Shown piece after piece: positions 1 through 10,594 of a DNA stretch of 53,667 nucleotides. The notes beneath the pieces were generated by a model. It searched no databases. It worked only from the letters and a program-made list of their open reading frames with translations, and was not told where the DNA came from. Within the stretch, counting starts at the first letter, position 1. Every line of letters starts with the position of its first letter. This DNA comes from Tenericutes bacterium RIFOXYA12_FULL_35_10 (lineage in GTDB: Bacteria; Bacillota_I; Bacilli_A; Acholeplasmatales; Acholeplasmataceae), in the NCBI GenBank assembly GCA_001830045.1, contig MIDA01000033.1, positions 1 to 53,667 of the forward strand. The letters run 5' to 3'. A program made the translations under genes and the position numbers.

Positions 1-1
1 T

Positions 2-652
2 GCTTCACTTTTAGTAGCGAATACCTACCATCTTTACCAAATCGTTATTACAGCGCTTGTACTTCTTTGGGGTTTTAGACTATTCTTTTACATCGGTCTT
101 AGAAACTGGTCAAAACCTGAAGATTTTAGATACGTCAATATGCGAAAAAACTGGGGTAAACACGTTCATTTAAAAGCATATTTTATCGTATTTATGCTTC
201 AAATGACATTCTTACTCATTGTTTCTCTTCCTATTCAACTATCAGCTTATGTTGATGTTGCTATAGATTTGACAGGTTATATCATCATCGGGGTAGGTGT
301 TCTTCTTTGGATCATTGGTTTTATCTTTGAAGCCGTTGGCGATCAACAACTTAAAACATTCAAATCAAATCCTGAAAATAAAGGAAAAATCATGCAGTCT
401 GGATTATGGAAATACACAAGACATCCCAATTATTTTGGTGAAGCTGTCATGTGGTGGGCTGTTTGGATTGTGAGTATGTCGACTTTATCCTGGATGAATG
501 TCATTGGTATCATTGGACCAATCTTCATTACTTATCTTTTACTCTTCGTCTCAGGTGTCCCACTCTTAGAAAAGAAATATAAAAATAACGAAGCTTTCCA
601 AGCTTACGCAAAGAAAACATCGATATTCTTCCCATTACCACCTAAAAAATAA
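2..652 (+). CDS. DUF1295 / steroid 5-alpha-reductase-like membrane protein (5' end outside window)
   Basis: An open frame runs without stop from base 2 to 652, so the first in-frame ATG at 140 is internal and the gene starts upstream of the window. The visible part has several hydrophobic segments, an ED.RY...R..WG motif near the cut edge, a [13 protein letters not shown] motif in the middle and an FFPLPPKK tail. This pattern is typical of DUF1295 proteins, which resemble steroid 5-alpha-reductase and isoprenylcysteine methyltransferase C-terminal domains. RHPNYFGE is the conserved loop of that fold. The substrate is unknown. A bidirectional hairpin follows directly. The family is well supported; the function is not. 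Confidence 0.85.
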   Translation, partial: ASLLVANTYHLYQIVITALVLLWGFRLFFYIGLRNWSKPEDFRYVNMRKNWGKHVHLKAYFIVFMLQMTFLLIVSLPIQLSAYVDVAIDLTGYIIIGVGVLLWIIGFIFEAVGDQQLKTFKSNPENKGKIMQSGLWKYTRHPNYFGEAVMWWAVWIVSMSTLSWMNVIGIIGPIFITYLLLFVSGVPLLEKKYKNNEAFQAYAKKTSIFFPLPPKK

Positions 653-680
653 GAGGTCAGCAATGACCTCTTTAATTTTT
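648..680. terminator. Bidirectional terminator between DUF1295 gene and dnaJ
   Basis: Nine-base arms AAGAGGTCA (651-659) and TGACCTCTT (664-672) enclose a GCAA loop. A T-rich run follows on the plus strand (TTAATTTTT) and the run ATTTTTTAGG on the minus strand. It sits between convergent genes and overlaps both stop codons. Confidence 0.85.
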
Positions 681-1790
681 AAATAAGTTCTTAAATTTTT
701 GCCAGCTTGATTCTTTATCACTTGATTCTAGGTGTTCTAATTGTTCATAAAGTTTCTTTTCTTGTTGCGATAAATTCTTAGGCACTTTAATCTGAACAAT
801 CACTTGTTGATCGCCTTTACGTTTGGTTCTCACATTGGCAATACCTTTTTCTCTCATTCTGAGAATCGTACCATGTTCAATACCTGCTGGAATCTTTAAA
901 TTCACATCACCGTAAATCGTTGGTATATCAACACTCGTTCCTAAGACTGCTTGTGTGATCGTAATGGGAACTTCAAGGATAATGTCATCATCTTGACGTT
1001 TAAATACTTTATGGGGGCGAACTCTAAAGTTTAAATAGAGATCTCCAGGTGTGCCACCTTTCGCACCACCATTACCATAACCTGCTACTTTTAAAGACAT
1101 GTTGTTATCAACACCTGCTGGGATGTTGACATCAACGTTTTTAACATTCTTTTCTAAACCGCGACCATTACATGATGGACAACGCTTTTTAATGATCTTG
1201 CCAGCGCCACCACATTTAGGGCATGCTTGTTGTGTACGCATCGCACCAAACATCGTGCGCTGTTCTACGTTAATGAATCCATCACCGTGACAACGATCAC
1301 AGACTTCAACATCTTTCGATGATTCAGCACCAGAGCCGTGGCAGACATGACATTCTTCCTCAACTTCAACACTGATTGGTTTTTTAGTTCCTAAAACAGC
1401 TTCCATAAAATCAATGGTTACGGTTCTTTCTAAGTCATCACCACGTTGTGGACCTGCATAGTTTTCTTTCCGACCACTTCTTCCGCCACCAAAAAATTGG
1501 CTAAAGATATCAGAGAATCCACCAAAGTCACCAAACCCTGAGAAACCTGAACCAGCACCACCAAAGGGATTCCCTTGATGACCATACTGATCGTATGCAG
1601 CTCTTTTTTGTTGATCAGAGAGCGTGTCATAAGCTTCTTGAACTTCTTTAAATTTAGCTTCAGCATCCTTTTCGCTTGAAACGTCTGGATGGTATTTTTT
1701 TGCTAGCGTACGGTACGCTTTTTTGATTTCATCGTCAGAAGCACCCTTTTGAATGCCTAAGACGTCATAATAATCACGTTTATCTGCCAT
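672..1790 (-). CDS. dnaJ: Chaperone protein DnaJ (Hsp40)
   Basis: Cytoplasmic co-chaperone that stimulates DnaK ATPase and delivers unfolded clients. In order: J domain (about residues 5-70, HPD at 34-36), Gly/Phe-rich region (about 72-105), then four zinc-binding CxxCxGxG repeats (CHVCHGSG at 147, CDRCHGDG at 164, CPKCGGAG at 190, CPSCNGRG at 204) and the C-terminal client-binding domain. At 372 residues it is full length. The start chosen is the ATG at 1790, preceded by GGAG eight bases upstream; the longer frame from 1820 would start inside an intercistronic hairpin with no ribosome site. It is the last gene of hrcA-grpE-dnaK-dnaJ. Confidence 0.97.
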   Translation of the reverse strand: MADKRDYYDVLGIQKGASDDEIKKAYRTLAKKYHPDVSSEKDAEAKFKEVQEAYDTLSDQQKRAAYDQYGHQGNPFGGAGSGFSGFGDFGGFSDIFSQFFGGGRSGRKENYAGPQRGDDLERTVTIDFMEAVLGTKKPISVEVEEECHVCHGSGAESSKDVEVCDRCHGDGFINVEQRTMFGAMRTQQACPKCGGAGKIIKKRCPSCNGRGLEKNVKNVDVNIPAGVDNNMSLKVAGYGNGGAKGGTPGDLYLNFRVRPHKVFKRQDDDIILEVPITITQAVLGTSVDIPTIYGDVNLKIPAGIEHGTILRMREKGIANVRTKRKGDQQVIVQIKVPKNLSQQEKKLYEQLEHLESSDKESSWQKFKNLFKN

Positions 1791-1808
1791 AACATCAACT
1801 CCAATGTC

Positions 1809-1830
1809 ATTGAGGGGCAATGCCCCTCAT
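1809..1830 (-). promoter_or_regulatory. Intercistronic hairpin between dnaK and dnaJ
   Basis: A near-perfect inverted repeat, ATGAGGGGCA and TGCCCCTCAT around a single A, lies in the 44-base gap between dnaK and dnaJ. It has no proper T-run on the minus strand. It is more likely an mRNA stability or processing element, or a partial attenuator lowering dnaJ relative to dnaK, than a full terminator. The structure is seen; the role is inferred. Confidence 0.6.
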
Positions 1831-1834
1831 TTAA

Positions 1835-4199
<2,365 letters not shown>

Positions 4200-4213
4200 G
4201 TTATCCCTCTTTA

Positions 4214-5227
4214 CTATTTTTTATAAAGTTTACCCAAGTTACTTGCAATGTATTCAACTAATGGGATGACTTTGTTATATTCCATACGTGTGGGTCCAAC
4301 GACCGCGATTGTACCATGCTCAAATTCACTGATGCGATAAGGCACGGAGATAATGGTGCAATTTTCCATCGGAATGAGTTGCAATTCACTACCAAATTTA
4401 ATACTTAATCCTTCATGATCACCGATCAGTTTAACCAGTTCCCTTCGGTCTAGCATATCAACAAAGTTTTTGATGTGCTTAACATTATGAAACTCGGGTT
4501 GATTGAAGACATTGGTGACACCTGATAAATAGAAATTATCTTCTGCAAACTTAGAAAATGCATGGATGAATGAATGAATGAGTTGGGTCTGATATTCCAT
4601 AAATGATTGGATTTCAGATTTTGCAAATTCAGCTTCTAATATATGACTTGCATCTGAGATCTTACGGTTTTTAAGTAAATCATCTAATGTTTTAATAACT
4701 TCTTTTAATTCATTGATATTCATATCCTCGGGGATACGAATGTTTTGATGTTGCACATGACCTTGGTCAGTCACAATCAAAATGACTGCATCTTTTTCCG
4801 ATAAAGGAATAAAATCAATCTTTTTAATTAAACTTTGGTGCGATGATGGTCCAACAGCCATCGCTGTATAATTGGTGAGTTCTGATAAAAGATGAATGGC
4901 TTGTTCAACAGCAGCTTCCCTGGCAATCGTATTTTTTAAGAACACTTCATCAATTAAAGGAAATTGCATTTGAACATCGCTATCACGCGTCACCAAATGT
5001 TCGACATAATAGCGGTAACCTTGTTCAGATGGAACTCTGCCTGAAGATGTATGTGTTTTTTCAAGATAACCTAATTCTTCAAGTTGTGCCATGTCGTAAC
5101 GTAGCGTTGCACTTGAAAAATTTAAATAGGGCATATTGGTCAGTGTCTTTGATCCAACAGGCTGTGCATCTTTGACGTATGCTTCAATAATAGCCTTTAA
5201 AATTAACTTTTGACGACTTGTAATCAT
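4214..5227 (-). CDS. hrcA: Heat-inducible transcription repressor HrcA
   Basis: Repressor of class I heat-shock genes that binds CIRCE and is folded by GroE in other bacteria. The 337-residue protein has an N-terminal winged helix (about residues 1-75, including the family pattern PVGSKTL and the SSGRVPSEQGYRYYV hallmark), a dimerisation/GAF-like core, and a C-terminal IAVVGPTRMEYNKVIPLVEYI segment characteristic of HrcA. The ATG at 5227 follows GAGGTGG. Two CIRCE-like operators flank its promoter, so it is predicted to repress its own operon. Confidence 0.97.
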   Translation of the reverse strand: MITSRQKLILKAIIEAYVKDAQPVGSKTLTNMPYLNFSSATLRYDMAQLEELGYLEKTHTSSGRVPSEQGYRYYVEHLVTRDSDVQMQFPLIDEVFLKNTIAREAAVEQAIHLLSELTNYTAMAVGPSSHQSLIKKIDFIPLSEKDAVILIVTDQGHVQHQNIRIPEDMNINELKEVIKTLDDLLKNRKISDASHILEAEFAKSEIQSFMEYQTQLIHSFIHAFSKFAEDNFYLSGVTNVFNQPEFHNVKHIKNFVDMLDRRELVKLIGDHEGLSIKFGSELQLIPMENCTIISVPYRISEFEHGTIAVVGPTRMEYNKVIPLVEYIASNLGKLYKK

Positions 5228-5240
5228 GCATCCACCTCGG

Positions 5241-5267
5241 TTAGCACTCCTTTGGGATTTGTGCCAA
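5241..5267 (-). promoter_or_regulatory. CIRCE-like HrcA operator, proximal
   Basis: TTAGCACTC (5241-5249), a nine-base spacer, then TTGTGCCAA (5259-5267). This has the exact 9-9-9 architecture of CIRCE (TTAGCACTC-N9-GAGTGCTAA). The left arm is perfect and the right arm matches 6 of 9. It lies between the transcription start and the hrcA ribosome site. Confidence 0.85.
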
Positions 5268-5271
5268 TTTT

Positions 5272-5300
5272 ATTGTACATGAACAGATTGGCACTGTCAA
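5272..5300 (-). promoter_or_regulatory. hrcA operon promoter (sigma-A type)
   Basis: On the minus strand the -35 is TTGACA (5300-5295), the spacer is 17 bases, and the -10 is TACAAT (5277-5272). This near-consensus promoter is bracketed by the two CIRCE-like sites, as expected for a strong vegetative promoter held down by HrcA. Confidence 0.9.
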
Positions 5301-5314
5301 GGATTATGTGCTAT
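5288..5314 (-). promoter_or_regulatory. CIRCE-like HrcA operator, distal
   Basis: TTGGCACTG (5288-5296), a nine-base spacer, then ATGTGCTAT (5306-5314). It is a second 9-9-9 element, degenerate in both arms (7 of 9 and 6 of 9 to CIRCE), and it covers the -35 hexamer of the hrcA promoter. Confidence 0.65.
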
Positions 5315-5319
5315 TTTGT

Positions 5320-5346
5320 GAAAAAAATAAAAGACACATAGTGTCT
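5320..5346 (-). terminator. Terminator of the MBL-fold gene
   Basis: On the minus strand AAGACAC, a TAT loop and GTGTCTT are followed by TTATTTTTTT. The hairpin touches the stop codon of the metallo-hydrolase gene and insulates it from the hrcA promoter. Confidence 0.8.
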
Positions 5347-5960
5347 TATTTAGATTTTTGTTTCATCCACTTTTCATAGAAGGGATTATTCTTTTGTTCA
5401 TAGCGAACGGTTGTGTTTTCATCATGCCCTGGATAGATTTTTGTATTGCCCGGAAGTGACAAAAGCGAAAGCACACTTTTTCTTAATTCTGGTAAATTAC
5501 CTGAATATAAATCATGTCTTCCAACCGATTCTTTAAATAAGGTATCCCCTGTAAAGATTTTTTGTTCATACATAAACGATAACCCACCTTTTGTATGACC
5601 AGGTGTATAGAAAACATGAATGAAATGGTCAGCAAACGGAATCTGATCACCATCACTTACAAAGCGTAAATCCATATTCTTTCGTTTATAGGGATGTGTT
5701 TTGGGTGCGTAACCATTATATTGGTCTTCAAATAAGAGATGTGCATCTTCTTTATGAATGTAGATGGGTACCTCAAAATGTCCAATTAAATCGATGTGAT
5801 CGTTATGTGCATGCGTTAAAAGGATACCTGCCAACTTCTTATCTCCCATCTGATCAATAATAGAATCATAGCTATGTGATGGGTCAATTAAGATGCACGT
5901 ATCAAAACGACAAAGCAGATAAACATGTGATAAATCATCATTACCTTTAAACTGTATCAT
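5346..5960 (-). CDS. MBL-fold metallo-hydrolase (glyoxalase II-like)
   Basis: A 204-residue cytoplasmic metallo-beta-lactamase-fold enzyme. The zinc motif THAHNDHIDL gives H50, H52, D54 and H55. Later ligands are the His of TPGHTKGG, the Asp of FTGDTLF and the His of YPGHD. This motif set matches the compact glyoxalase II-like hydrolases common in Firmicutes, which act on thioesters such as S-lactoylglutathione analogues; the substrate here is unknown. The ribosome site before the ATG at 5960 is weak, and a terminator for rpmG lies just upstream, so its promoter is unclear. Confidence 0.88.
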   Translation of the reverse strand: MIQFKGNDDLSHVYLLCRFDTCILIDPSHSYDSIIDQMGDKKLAGILLTHAHNDHIDLIGHFEVPIYIHKEDAHLLFEDQYNGYAPKTHPYKRKNMDLRFVSDGDQIPFADHFIHVFYTPGHTKGGLSFMYEQKIFTGDTLFKESVGRHDLYSGNLPELRKSVLSLLSLPGNTKIYPGHDENTTVRYEQKNNPFYEKWMKQKSK

Positions 5961-5972
5961 GGTTTTACATTA

Positions 5973-5996
5973 GAAAAAAAACTATTCCGAGAATAG
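5973..5996 (-). terminator. Terminator after rpmG
   Basis: On the minus strand CTATTC, a TCG loop and GAATAG are followed by eight T residues. It ends two bases below the rpmG stop codon. Confidence 0.8.
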
Positions 5997-5997
5997 C

Positions 5998-6147
5998 TTA
6001 TTTCTTTTCCTTGTGAATGGTGTACTTTCTTTCACGTGGGCAATATTTTTTAACTTCCATGCGCTCAGGATGAGCTTTTTTATTCTTATTTGTATGGTAG
6101 TTTTCTTCGCCGCATTCGGTACAAACCAATTTGACTAGGTCGCGCAT
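5998..6147 (-). CDS. rpmG: Large ribosomal subunit protein bL33 (RpmG)
   Basis: Small 50S protein of 49 residues starting [17 protein letters not shown] and carrying the typical [24 protein letters not shown] pattern, split here by family blocks. The ATG at 6147 is chosen because GGAGG lies six bases upstream and the promoter -10 lies at 6173-6178; a longer frame would start upstream of the transcript. The first Cys pair (CTEC) is present, but the second is CPRE, so the fourth zinc Cys is replaced by Glu. Other bL33 paralogues also lack a full set. It is monocistronic. Confidence 0.95.
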   Translation of the reverse strand: MRDLVKLVCTECGEENYHTNKNKKAHPERMEVKKYCPRERKYTIHKEKK

Positions 6148-6172
6148 AATATCCCTCCAAACATACGTAAAC

Positions 6173-6201
6173 ATTATAACAAATCGCACATTCTTTTTCA
6201 A
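6173..6201 (-). promoter_or_regulatory. rpmG promoter
   Basis: On the minus strand TTGAAA (6201-6196), a 17-base spacer and TATAAT (6178-6173), placed about 26 bases before the bL33 ATG. Confidence 0.85.
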
Positions 6202-6307
6202 TCGTTTTATGACTTAATTTTATTTTGGTGTAATATCCCATAAAGTTTGAAGCATTTCACCTTTATGTTTCATCCATTTTAACGTATAATTGACCTAGGT
6301 GATAAAA

Positions 6308-7369
6308 ATGACACAAAGAGAATCAAGTCGCCCCGTAACCGTTGGACCTTACCAACTCGGTGGCAACACAAAAGTTTATATTCAAAGTATGACAAATACA
6401 TACACCAAAGACGTCGAACAGACTGTCAAACAAATAAAGCAATTAACCGATGCAGGATGTGACATCGTTAGAGTTGCAGTTTTAGATATGGTTGATGCTA
6501 AAGCTTTAGGGGAAATCAAAAAGCAGATTTCTATACCTTTGGTTGCAGATATCCATTTTGATTACAGACTCGCACTTGAGGCAATTAATCAAGGTGTTGA
6601 TAAAATTAGATTAAATCCAGGAAATATCCCCAAAAGAGAACATGTCATGGAAGTTGTTGAAGCTTGCAAAGCAAAAAACATTCCTATCCGTATCGGTGTG
6701 AACAGTGGTTCTCTACCTAATCGTATGGCACCAACACCAGAAAACATGGTTGCAACCGCGAAACATCATGTAGAGATTTTAGAATCGATGGGTTTTTATG
6801 ATATTGTTTTATCATTAAAAGCAACCGATATGAACTTAATGATTGAAGCTTACCGTTTAGCAGCGAAAACATTCCCTTATCCATTACATTTGGGTGTTAC
6901 TGAAGCGGGTACTGCATTTAGTGGTGCGATAAAGAGCGCCATGGGTATCGGTATTTTACTTGCTGAAGGCATTGGTAATACCATTCGTGTTTCATTAACG
7001 GATAATCCTATTTTAGAAATTCAAGCAGCCAAAGAAATATTGAAAAATTTAGGTTTAAAAGATAAGGTTCCTAATCTGATCAGCTGTCCAACCTGTGGTA
7101 GAATTCAATACGATATGATCGATATTGCTAAACGTATTGAACAATACTTACTTAAGATAAACAAAACCATAAATGTTGCCATCATGGGCTGTGCAGTGAA
7201 CGGTCCCGGTGAAGCTACCCATGCAGATATTGGTATTGCGGGTGGTAAGGGTGAAGCCATACTATTCAGAAGAGGAAAGATCATTAAAAAGATTAAAGAA
7301 TCTGAAGTTTATGATGTTTTAGTTGAAGAGATCAATAACTTTGATGATTCAAAAAAGGATGTAGAATAG
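6308..7369 (+). CDS. ispG: 4-hydroxy-3-methylbut-2-en-1-yl diphosphate synthase IspG (GcpE)
   Basis: Penultimate enzyme of the MEP (non-mevalonate) isoprenoid pathway: a [4Fe-4S] reductase converting MEcPP to HMBPP. The 353-residue protein has an N-terminal TIM barrel (IQSMTNT; GCDIVRVAV; LVADIHFDY; KIRLNPGNI) and a C-terminal cluster domain. The cluster ligands are C260 and C263 in SCPTCGR, C295 in MGCAVNGPGE, and E302. The ATG at 6308 is preferred to the GTG at 6299, which forms part of the ribosome site AGGTGA. A possible -10 TATAAT lies at 6285-6290, giving a very short leader. Confidence 0.97.
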   Translation: MTQRESSRPVTVGPYQLGGNTKVYIQSMTNTYTKDVEQTVKQIKQLTDAGCDIVRVAVLDMVDAKALGEIKKQISIPLVADIHFDYRLALEAINQGVDKIRLNPGNIPKREHVMEVVEACKAKNIPIRIGVNSGSLPNRMAPTPENMVATAKHHVEILESMGFYDIVLSLKATDMNLMIEAYRLAAKTFPYPLHLGVTEAGTAFSGAIKSAMGIGILLAEGIGNTIRVSLTDNPILEIQAAKEILKNLGLKDKVPNLISCPTCGRIQYDMIDIAKRIEQYLLKINKTINVAIMGCAVNGPGEATHADIGIAGGKGEAILFRRGKIIKKIKESEVYDVLVEEINNFDDSKKDVE

Positions 7370-7388
7370 ACGCTTTGGCGTCTTTTTT
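7368..7388 (+). terminator. Terminator of ispG
   Basis: GACGC (7369-7373), loop TTTG and GCGTC (7378-7382), followed by six T residues. It overlaps the stop codon. Confidence 0.85.
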
Positions 7389-7414
7389 CATGTTAAATGA
7401 TGCTTAAAACATGA

Positions 7415-7444
7415 TATAATCAAGATAAACAAGACACTGGGGAG
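7415..7444 (+). promoter_or_regulatory. Probable -10 and ribosome site of the lipoprotein gene
   Basis: TATAAT at 7415-7420 without a convincing -35, then GGGGAG at 7439-7444, seven bases before the ATG at 7452. It lies directly after the ispG terminator, so the downstream gene has its own promoter. Confidence 0.5.
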
Positions 7445-7451
7445 AAAAATA

Positions 7452-8525
7452 ATGAAATTGAAACGCATGTTCATTGGTTTAAGTATATTGGGTTTGGTTT
7501 TTACTTTAACTGCTTGTAACCCGGGTGATGAAATCCCTATTGAAACAATACCAACAGAAAACGACAACACTGCTGAACAAATCATTCTTAATCACTTACA
7601 AAAAGAATATGTTGTTCTAGATCTTTTCTTTCAAGTGGAAACAGATTATGACTATGATCTCAGTCGAATTGACTATCTTGTTTTATTTAACGATCCCTTC
7701 CTAAGAGCTTACGTCTTAGATGATTCGAGAGAAATAAGCTATCGTTATGTTGAACAAGGGGATAAACCTTATTTTATTTACCAAGAAGGATCAACATTTG
7801 TTCAAACAACTGGCTTAACATCCGTTCGAACTGCGTGGACGTTTGATCATATCATCTTCGAACTTTTAAAAGATGCTACACTCACAAAAACTGAAAATGG
7901 TCTTAATCACTATAGCATTTCCTATAAAATTAGTGACTTTGATGAAACGAGTCAACACTTATTAGACTATATCGATGCATCGCTTGGTCAAGAAGATCCA
8001 GCAGATGTTGATATGTCTAATGTTGAAATTCATTTTGAGTTACAGGCTACATCTCAAGGCGAAATTGTTTATATAACCATTGATGCACTTGAATATATGA
8101 TCCAAAAATTCCCGATGAAAACAGGCCCCATCGATATCACTTATCACAATGCAGGTATGATGTTTAGCTTTCAAGATAGAACCTATGAAAAAGATGTTAA
8201 CCCGCTAACTTCTTTTGTAATCGATGATTATCCAAACTATATCGTTGAAAATCTTCCTACATTTAATCTCAATCAAGTTATGACGTTAAATCATGAATAC
8301 GATAATGATGCAGACATTTTCAAATTATTTATCACTGAAACAACGACACTCACCTTATCAAATCCAGATGATGTCATGAGTACGATATCAATTTATAACA
8401 TTGAGCTTGGATTTTTCTCAACACTTAGACAAACCCCCATTACTCTAGAACCTGGAACTTATTATCTAGCAATTAATGAATTCATGGGTTTAGGGATACA
8501 AAACATCTTAATTACAACAAACTAA
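7452..8525 (+). CDS. Lipoprotein of unknown function
   Basis: A 357-residue exported protein. It begins with a basic stretch (MKLKR), a hydrophobic run and the lipobox LTAC, so Cys22 should carry the lipid anchor in this single-membrane cell. The mature part is acidic and rich in Asp, Glu and Tyr, and is predicted to lie outside the membrane. I do not recognise a domain; the last 80 residues (TTTLTLSNPDD through TLEPGTYYLAINE) resemble a short beta-sandwich of the pre-peptidase C-terminal kind, but weakly. It is monocistronic with its own -10 and terminator. Confidence 0.75.
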   Translation: MKLKRMFIGLSILGLVFTLTACNPGDEIPIETIPTENDNTAEQIILNHLQKEYVVLDLFFQVETDYDYDLSRIDYLVLFNDPFLRAYVLDDSREISYRYVEQGDKPYFIYQEGSTFVQTTGLTSVRTAWTFDHIIFELLKDATLTKTENGLNHYSISYKISDFDETSQHLLDYIDASLGQEDPADVDMSNVEIHFELQATSQGEIVYITIDALEYMIQKFPMKTGPIDITYHNAGMMFSFQDRTYEKDVNPLTSFVIDDYPNYIVENLPTFNLNQVMTLNHEYDNDADIFKLFITETTTLTLSNPDDVMSTISIYNIELGFFSTLRQTPITLEPGTYYLAINEFMGLGIQNILITTN

Positions 8526-8546
8526 AAGCCACTTAAAGTGGCTTTT
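8524..8546 (+). terminator. Terminator after lipoprotein gene, weakly bidirectional
   Basis: AAGCCACTT (8526-8534) and AAGTGGCTT (8536-8544), followed by TTT on the plus strand. On the minus strand the same hairpin ends the ABC-F operon, with a shorter T-run. Confidence 0.8.
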
Positions 8547-10085
8547 TCATTCATATAATGTGATCTCGTAGTCACAAATATCTTGATAAAATTCTTTTTC
8601 ATGCGAGACTAGAATCAATGTTCCTTGATAATCAATTAGAGCTTCTTTTAATGCTTCTTTTGCTGCAATATCCAAATGGTTTGTCGGTTCATCCATGATC
8701 AGCACGTTTCCCTTTTGATGTCTTAATAAAGCTAATCTTACTTTCGTTTGTTCACCGCCTGATAAACTGTTTAATTCTCTATTTGCCATATCAAAATCAA
8801 TACCATGATTACCAAGTAAGCTCATTACTTCTTTTTTCGTAAAATGAGGGTAGTGATGATGCACTAAATGAAATGGTGTAATATTGTCTTCAAAAATCTC
8901 ATCTTGTTTAAAATAGGCAATCTTTGCTGTATCAATCCATTTAAAACTACCTGAAATAGGTTGAATGATTCCCATAATGGTTTTAATAAACGTTGATTTG
9001 CCAATCCCATTTTTACCTGTAATCGCAACTTTATCTTGTTTTAATACAGCTACATTTAAAGGCTCTAATAAAGGCTCTTGATATCCAATCTCTAAATCGG
9101 TTGTTGTTAAAACATCTTTACCGGTTGCACTTGCCATTGGAAAATAGAAATGATAGACTTTAGATTTTTGTGGAGCGGTGATCCGTTCCACTTTTTCAAG
9201 CATTTTTCTTCTCGATTGTGCACGTTTTGTTGTGGTTGCTCGAACTAAATTTTTCTGAATAAATTCTTCAGTTTTCTTAATAAACTTTTGCTGTGCAACA
9301 AATGCTTTTTCTTGTTGTTCAAATCTTAATTCTTTTTCTTTTAGGTAATACGTATAATCACCTTTATAACGTGTAATCTGTCCGTTTTCTAATGCGAAAA
9401 CCGTATTTGCAATCTCAGATAGAAAGGCTTCTAAATGGGATACAACAATAAATGCTTTGGGATAACTTTGAAGAAATCTTGCTAACCAATCGATATGTTT
9501 CACATCTAAAAAGTTTGTGGGTTCATCAAGTAATAAAATATCAGAATCTCCTAAGAGAAGTTTAGCTAAAATGATCTTAGCTCGCATACCACCAGATAAA
9601 TGTTTGATAGGCTCTTCTAAAATATCCATAGTTAGTCCTAACCCGTGAATCACATTACCTATTTTAGATTTAATCGCGTAAAAATCAGATTTTTCGAGTT
9701 GTTCACCTAAATCTGCAGCCCATCCTAAAATGCGATCATGTTCTTTTTCTGGAGCATGAACGACACTTTCATATAACCGTTCCATCTGTTTTTCTTTTTC
9801 GAAAAGTGGTAAAAAAACATCATATAAATAGGATTTAACCGTAATCTCTGGGGAAATTTTAGCATATTGATCCAAATAACCTACTTTCTTACCTGGTAAC
9901 CATGCTATTTTTCCGGAATCTGGAGAAAGCGAACGATCAAGTAACTTTAATAATGTCGATTTTCCTGTACCATTGGGTCCAACTAATACGGCGTGCTCAC
10001 CTTCAAAAAGGCGCATACTCGCACGCTCATATAAATTTTCCCCACTATAACTAAAACTTATATTCTCTACTTCTAAAATACTCAT
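8547..10085 (-). CDS. ABC-F family ATP-binding protein
   Basis: A 512-residue soluble protein with two fused ABC ATPase domains and no membrane segment, typical of ABC-F factors that bind the ribosomal E site or confer antibiotic protection. Domain 1: Walker A GPNGTGKST (36-44), signature LSGGM (163-167), Walker B LLLDEPTNFLD (184-194). A charged linker (about 238-310) follows. Domain 2: Walker A GKNGIGKST (357-365), signature LSGGE (441-445), Walker B LIMDEPTNHLD (462-472), H-switch VSHEKEF. The start overlaps the upstream thioesterase by four bases (ATGA), showing translational coupling. The target (housekeeping or resistance) cannot be told from sequence alone. Confidence 0.9.
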   Translation of the reverse strand: MSILEVENISFSYSGENLYERASMRLFEGEHAVLVGPNGTGKSTLLKLLDRSLSPDSGKIAWLPGKKVGYLDQYAKISPEITVKSYLYDVFLPLFEKEKQMERLYESVVHAPEKEHDRILGWAADLGEQLEKSDFYAIKSKIGNVIHGLGLTMDILEEPIKHLSGGMRAKIILAKLLLGDSDILLLDEPTNFLDVKHIDWLARFLQSYPKAFIVVSHLEAFLSEIANTVFALENGQITRYKGDYTYYLKEKELRFEQQEKAFVAQQKFIKKTEEFIQKNLVRATTTKRAQSRRKMLEKVERITAPQKSKVYHFYFPMASATGKDVLTTTDLEIGYQEPLLEPLNVAVLKQDKVAITGKNGIGKSTFIKTIMGIIQPISGSFKWIDTAKIAYFKQDEIFEDNITPFHLVHHHYPHFTKKEVMSLLGNHGIDFDMANRELNSLSGGEQTKVRLALLRHQKGNVLIMDEPTNHLDIAAKEALKEALIDYQGTLILVSHEKEFYQDICDYEITLYE

Positions 10086-10594
10086 TCTGGTAGTTCGAAG
10101 AATTCAGGGCTGATGTCATCAGCCACATAAATCCATTGCTCCTTTATAAAATGATCACCTGAAACAATTTTATTGACATCTTGTTTCATATATTTTGCAT
10201 TGCATCGCGCTAGTATTTCACCTTTGGTGTTTGAAATATAGCCTTCACCATAAAATAAAATTTTGCGTGAATCTGTAATTTTTCCCACACAATAAAGCGT
10301 TTCATCCAGTGGGACAGGTTTTAAATATTTGACTGTTAGTTCTACAGTGACTCCAAATGTATTGATATCATCAATTTGAATTGCTCTACCAATGGTTTCA
10401 TCTAAGAGTGCTGTGATAATCCCACCATGCATGCGTTCTGGATAACTTTGGTGAACTTCTCCACCTTGAAATAACCCTAAAATCGATTTGTTTTCTAACT
10501 CGTAATACTTTGTTCTTAAACTCGCTTGATTATCCATACCACACACAAAGCACATGGATGAGTTGTTTTGTTTCTTCGTGACTTTTAGTCTCAT
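10082..10594 (-). CDS. PaaI-like hot-dog-fold thioesterase
   Basis: A 170-residue protein. A short Cys-containing N-terminus (CFVCGMDN) precedes a hot-dog fold with the motif MHGGIITALLDETIGR, the hallmark of PaaI/YbgC-type acyl-CoA thioesterases, where HGG..A.LDE forms the active-site helix. A strand pair follows (VTVELTVKYLKPVPLDETLYC, split by turns). The acyl substrate is unknown. It overlaps both neighbours by four bases, so it belongs to the Nudix-to-ABC-F operon. Confidence 0.85.
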   Translation of the reverse strand: MRLKVTKKQNNSSMCFVCGMDNQASLRTKYYELENKSILGLFQGGEVHQSYPERMHGGIITALLDETIGRAIQIDDINTFGVTVELTVKYLKPVPLDETLYCVGKITDSRKILFYGEGYISNTKGEILARCNAKYMKQDVNKIVSGDHFIKEQWIYVADDISPEFFELPE

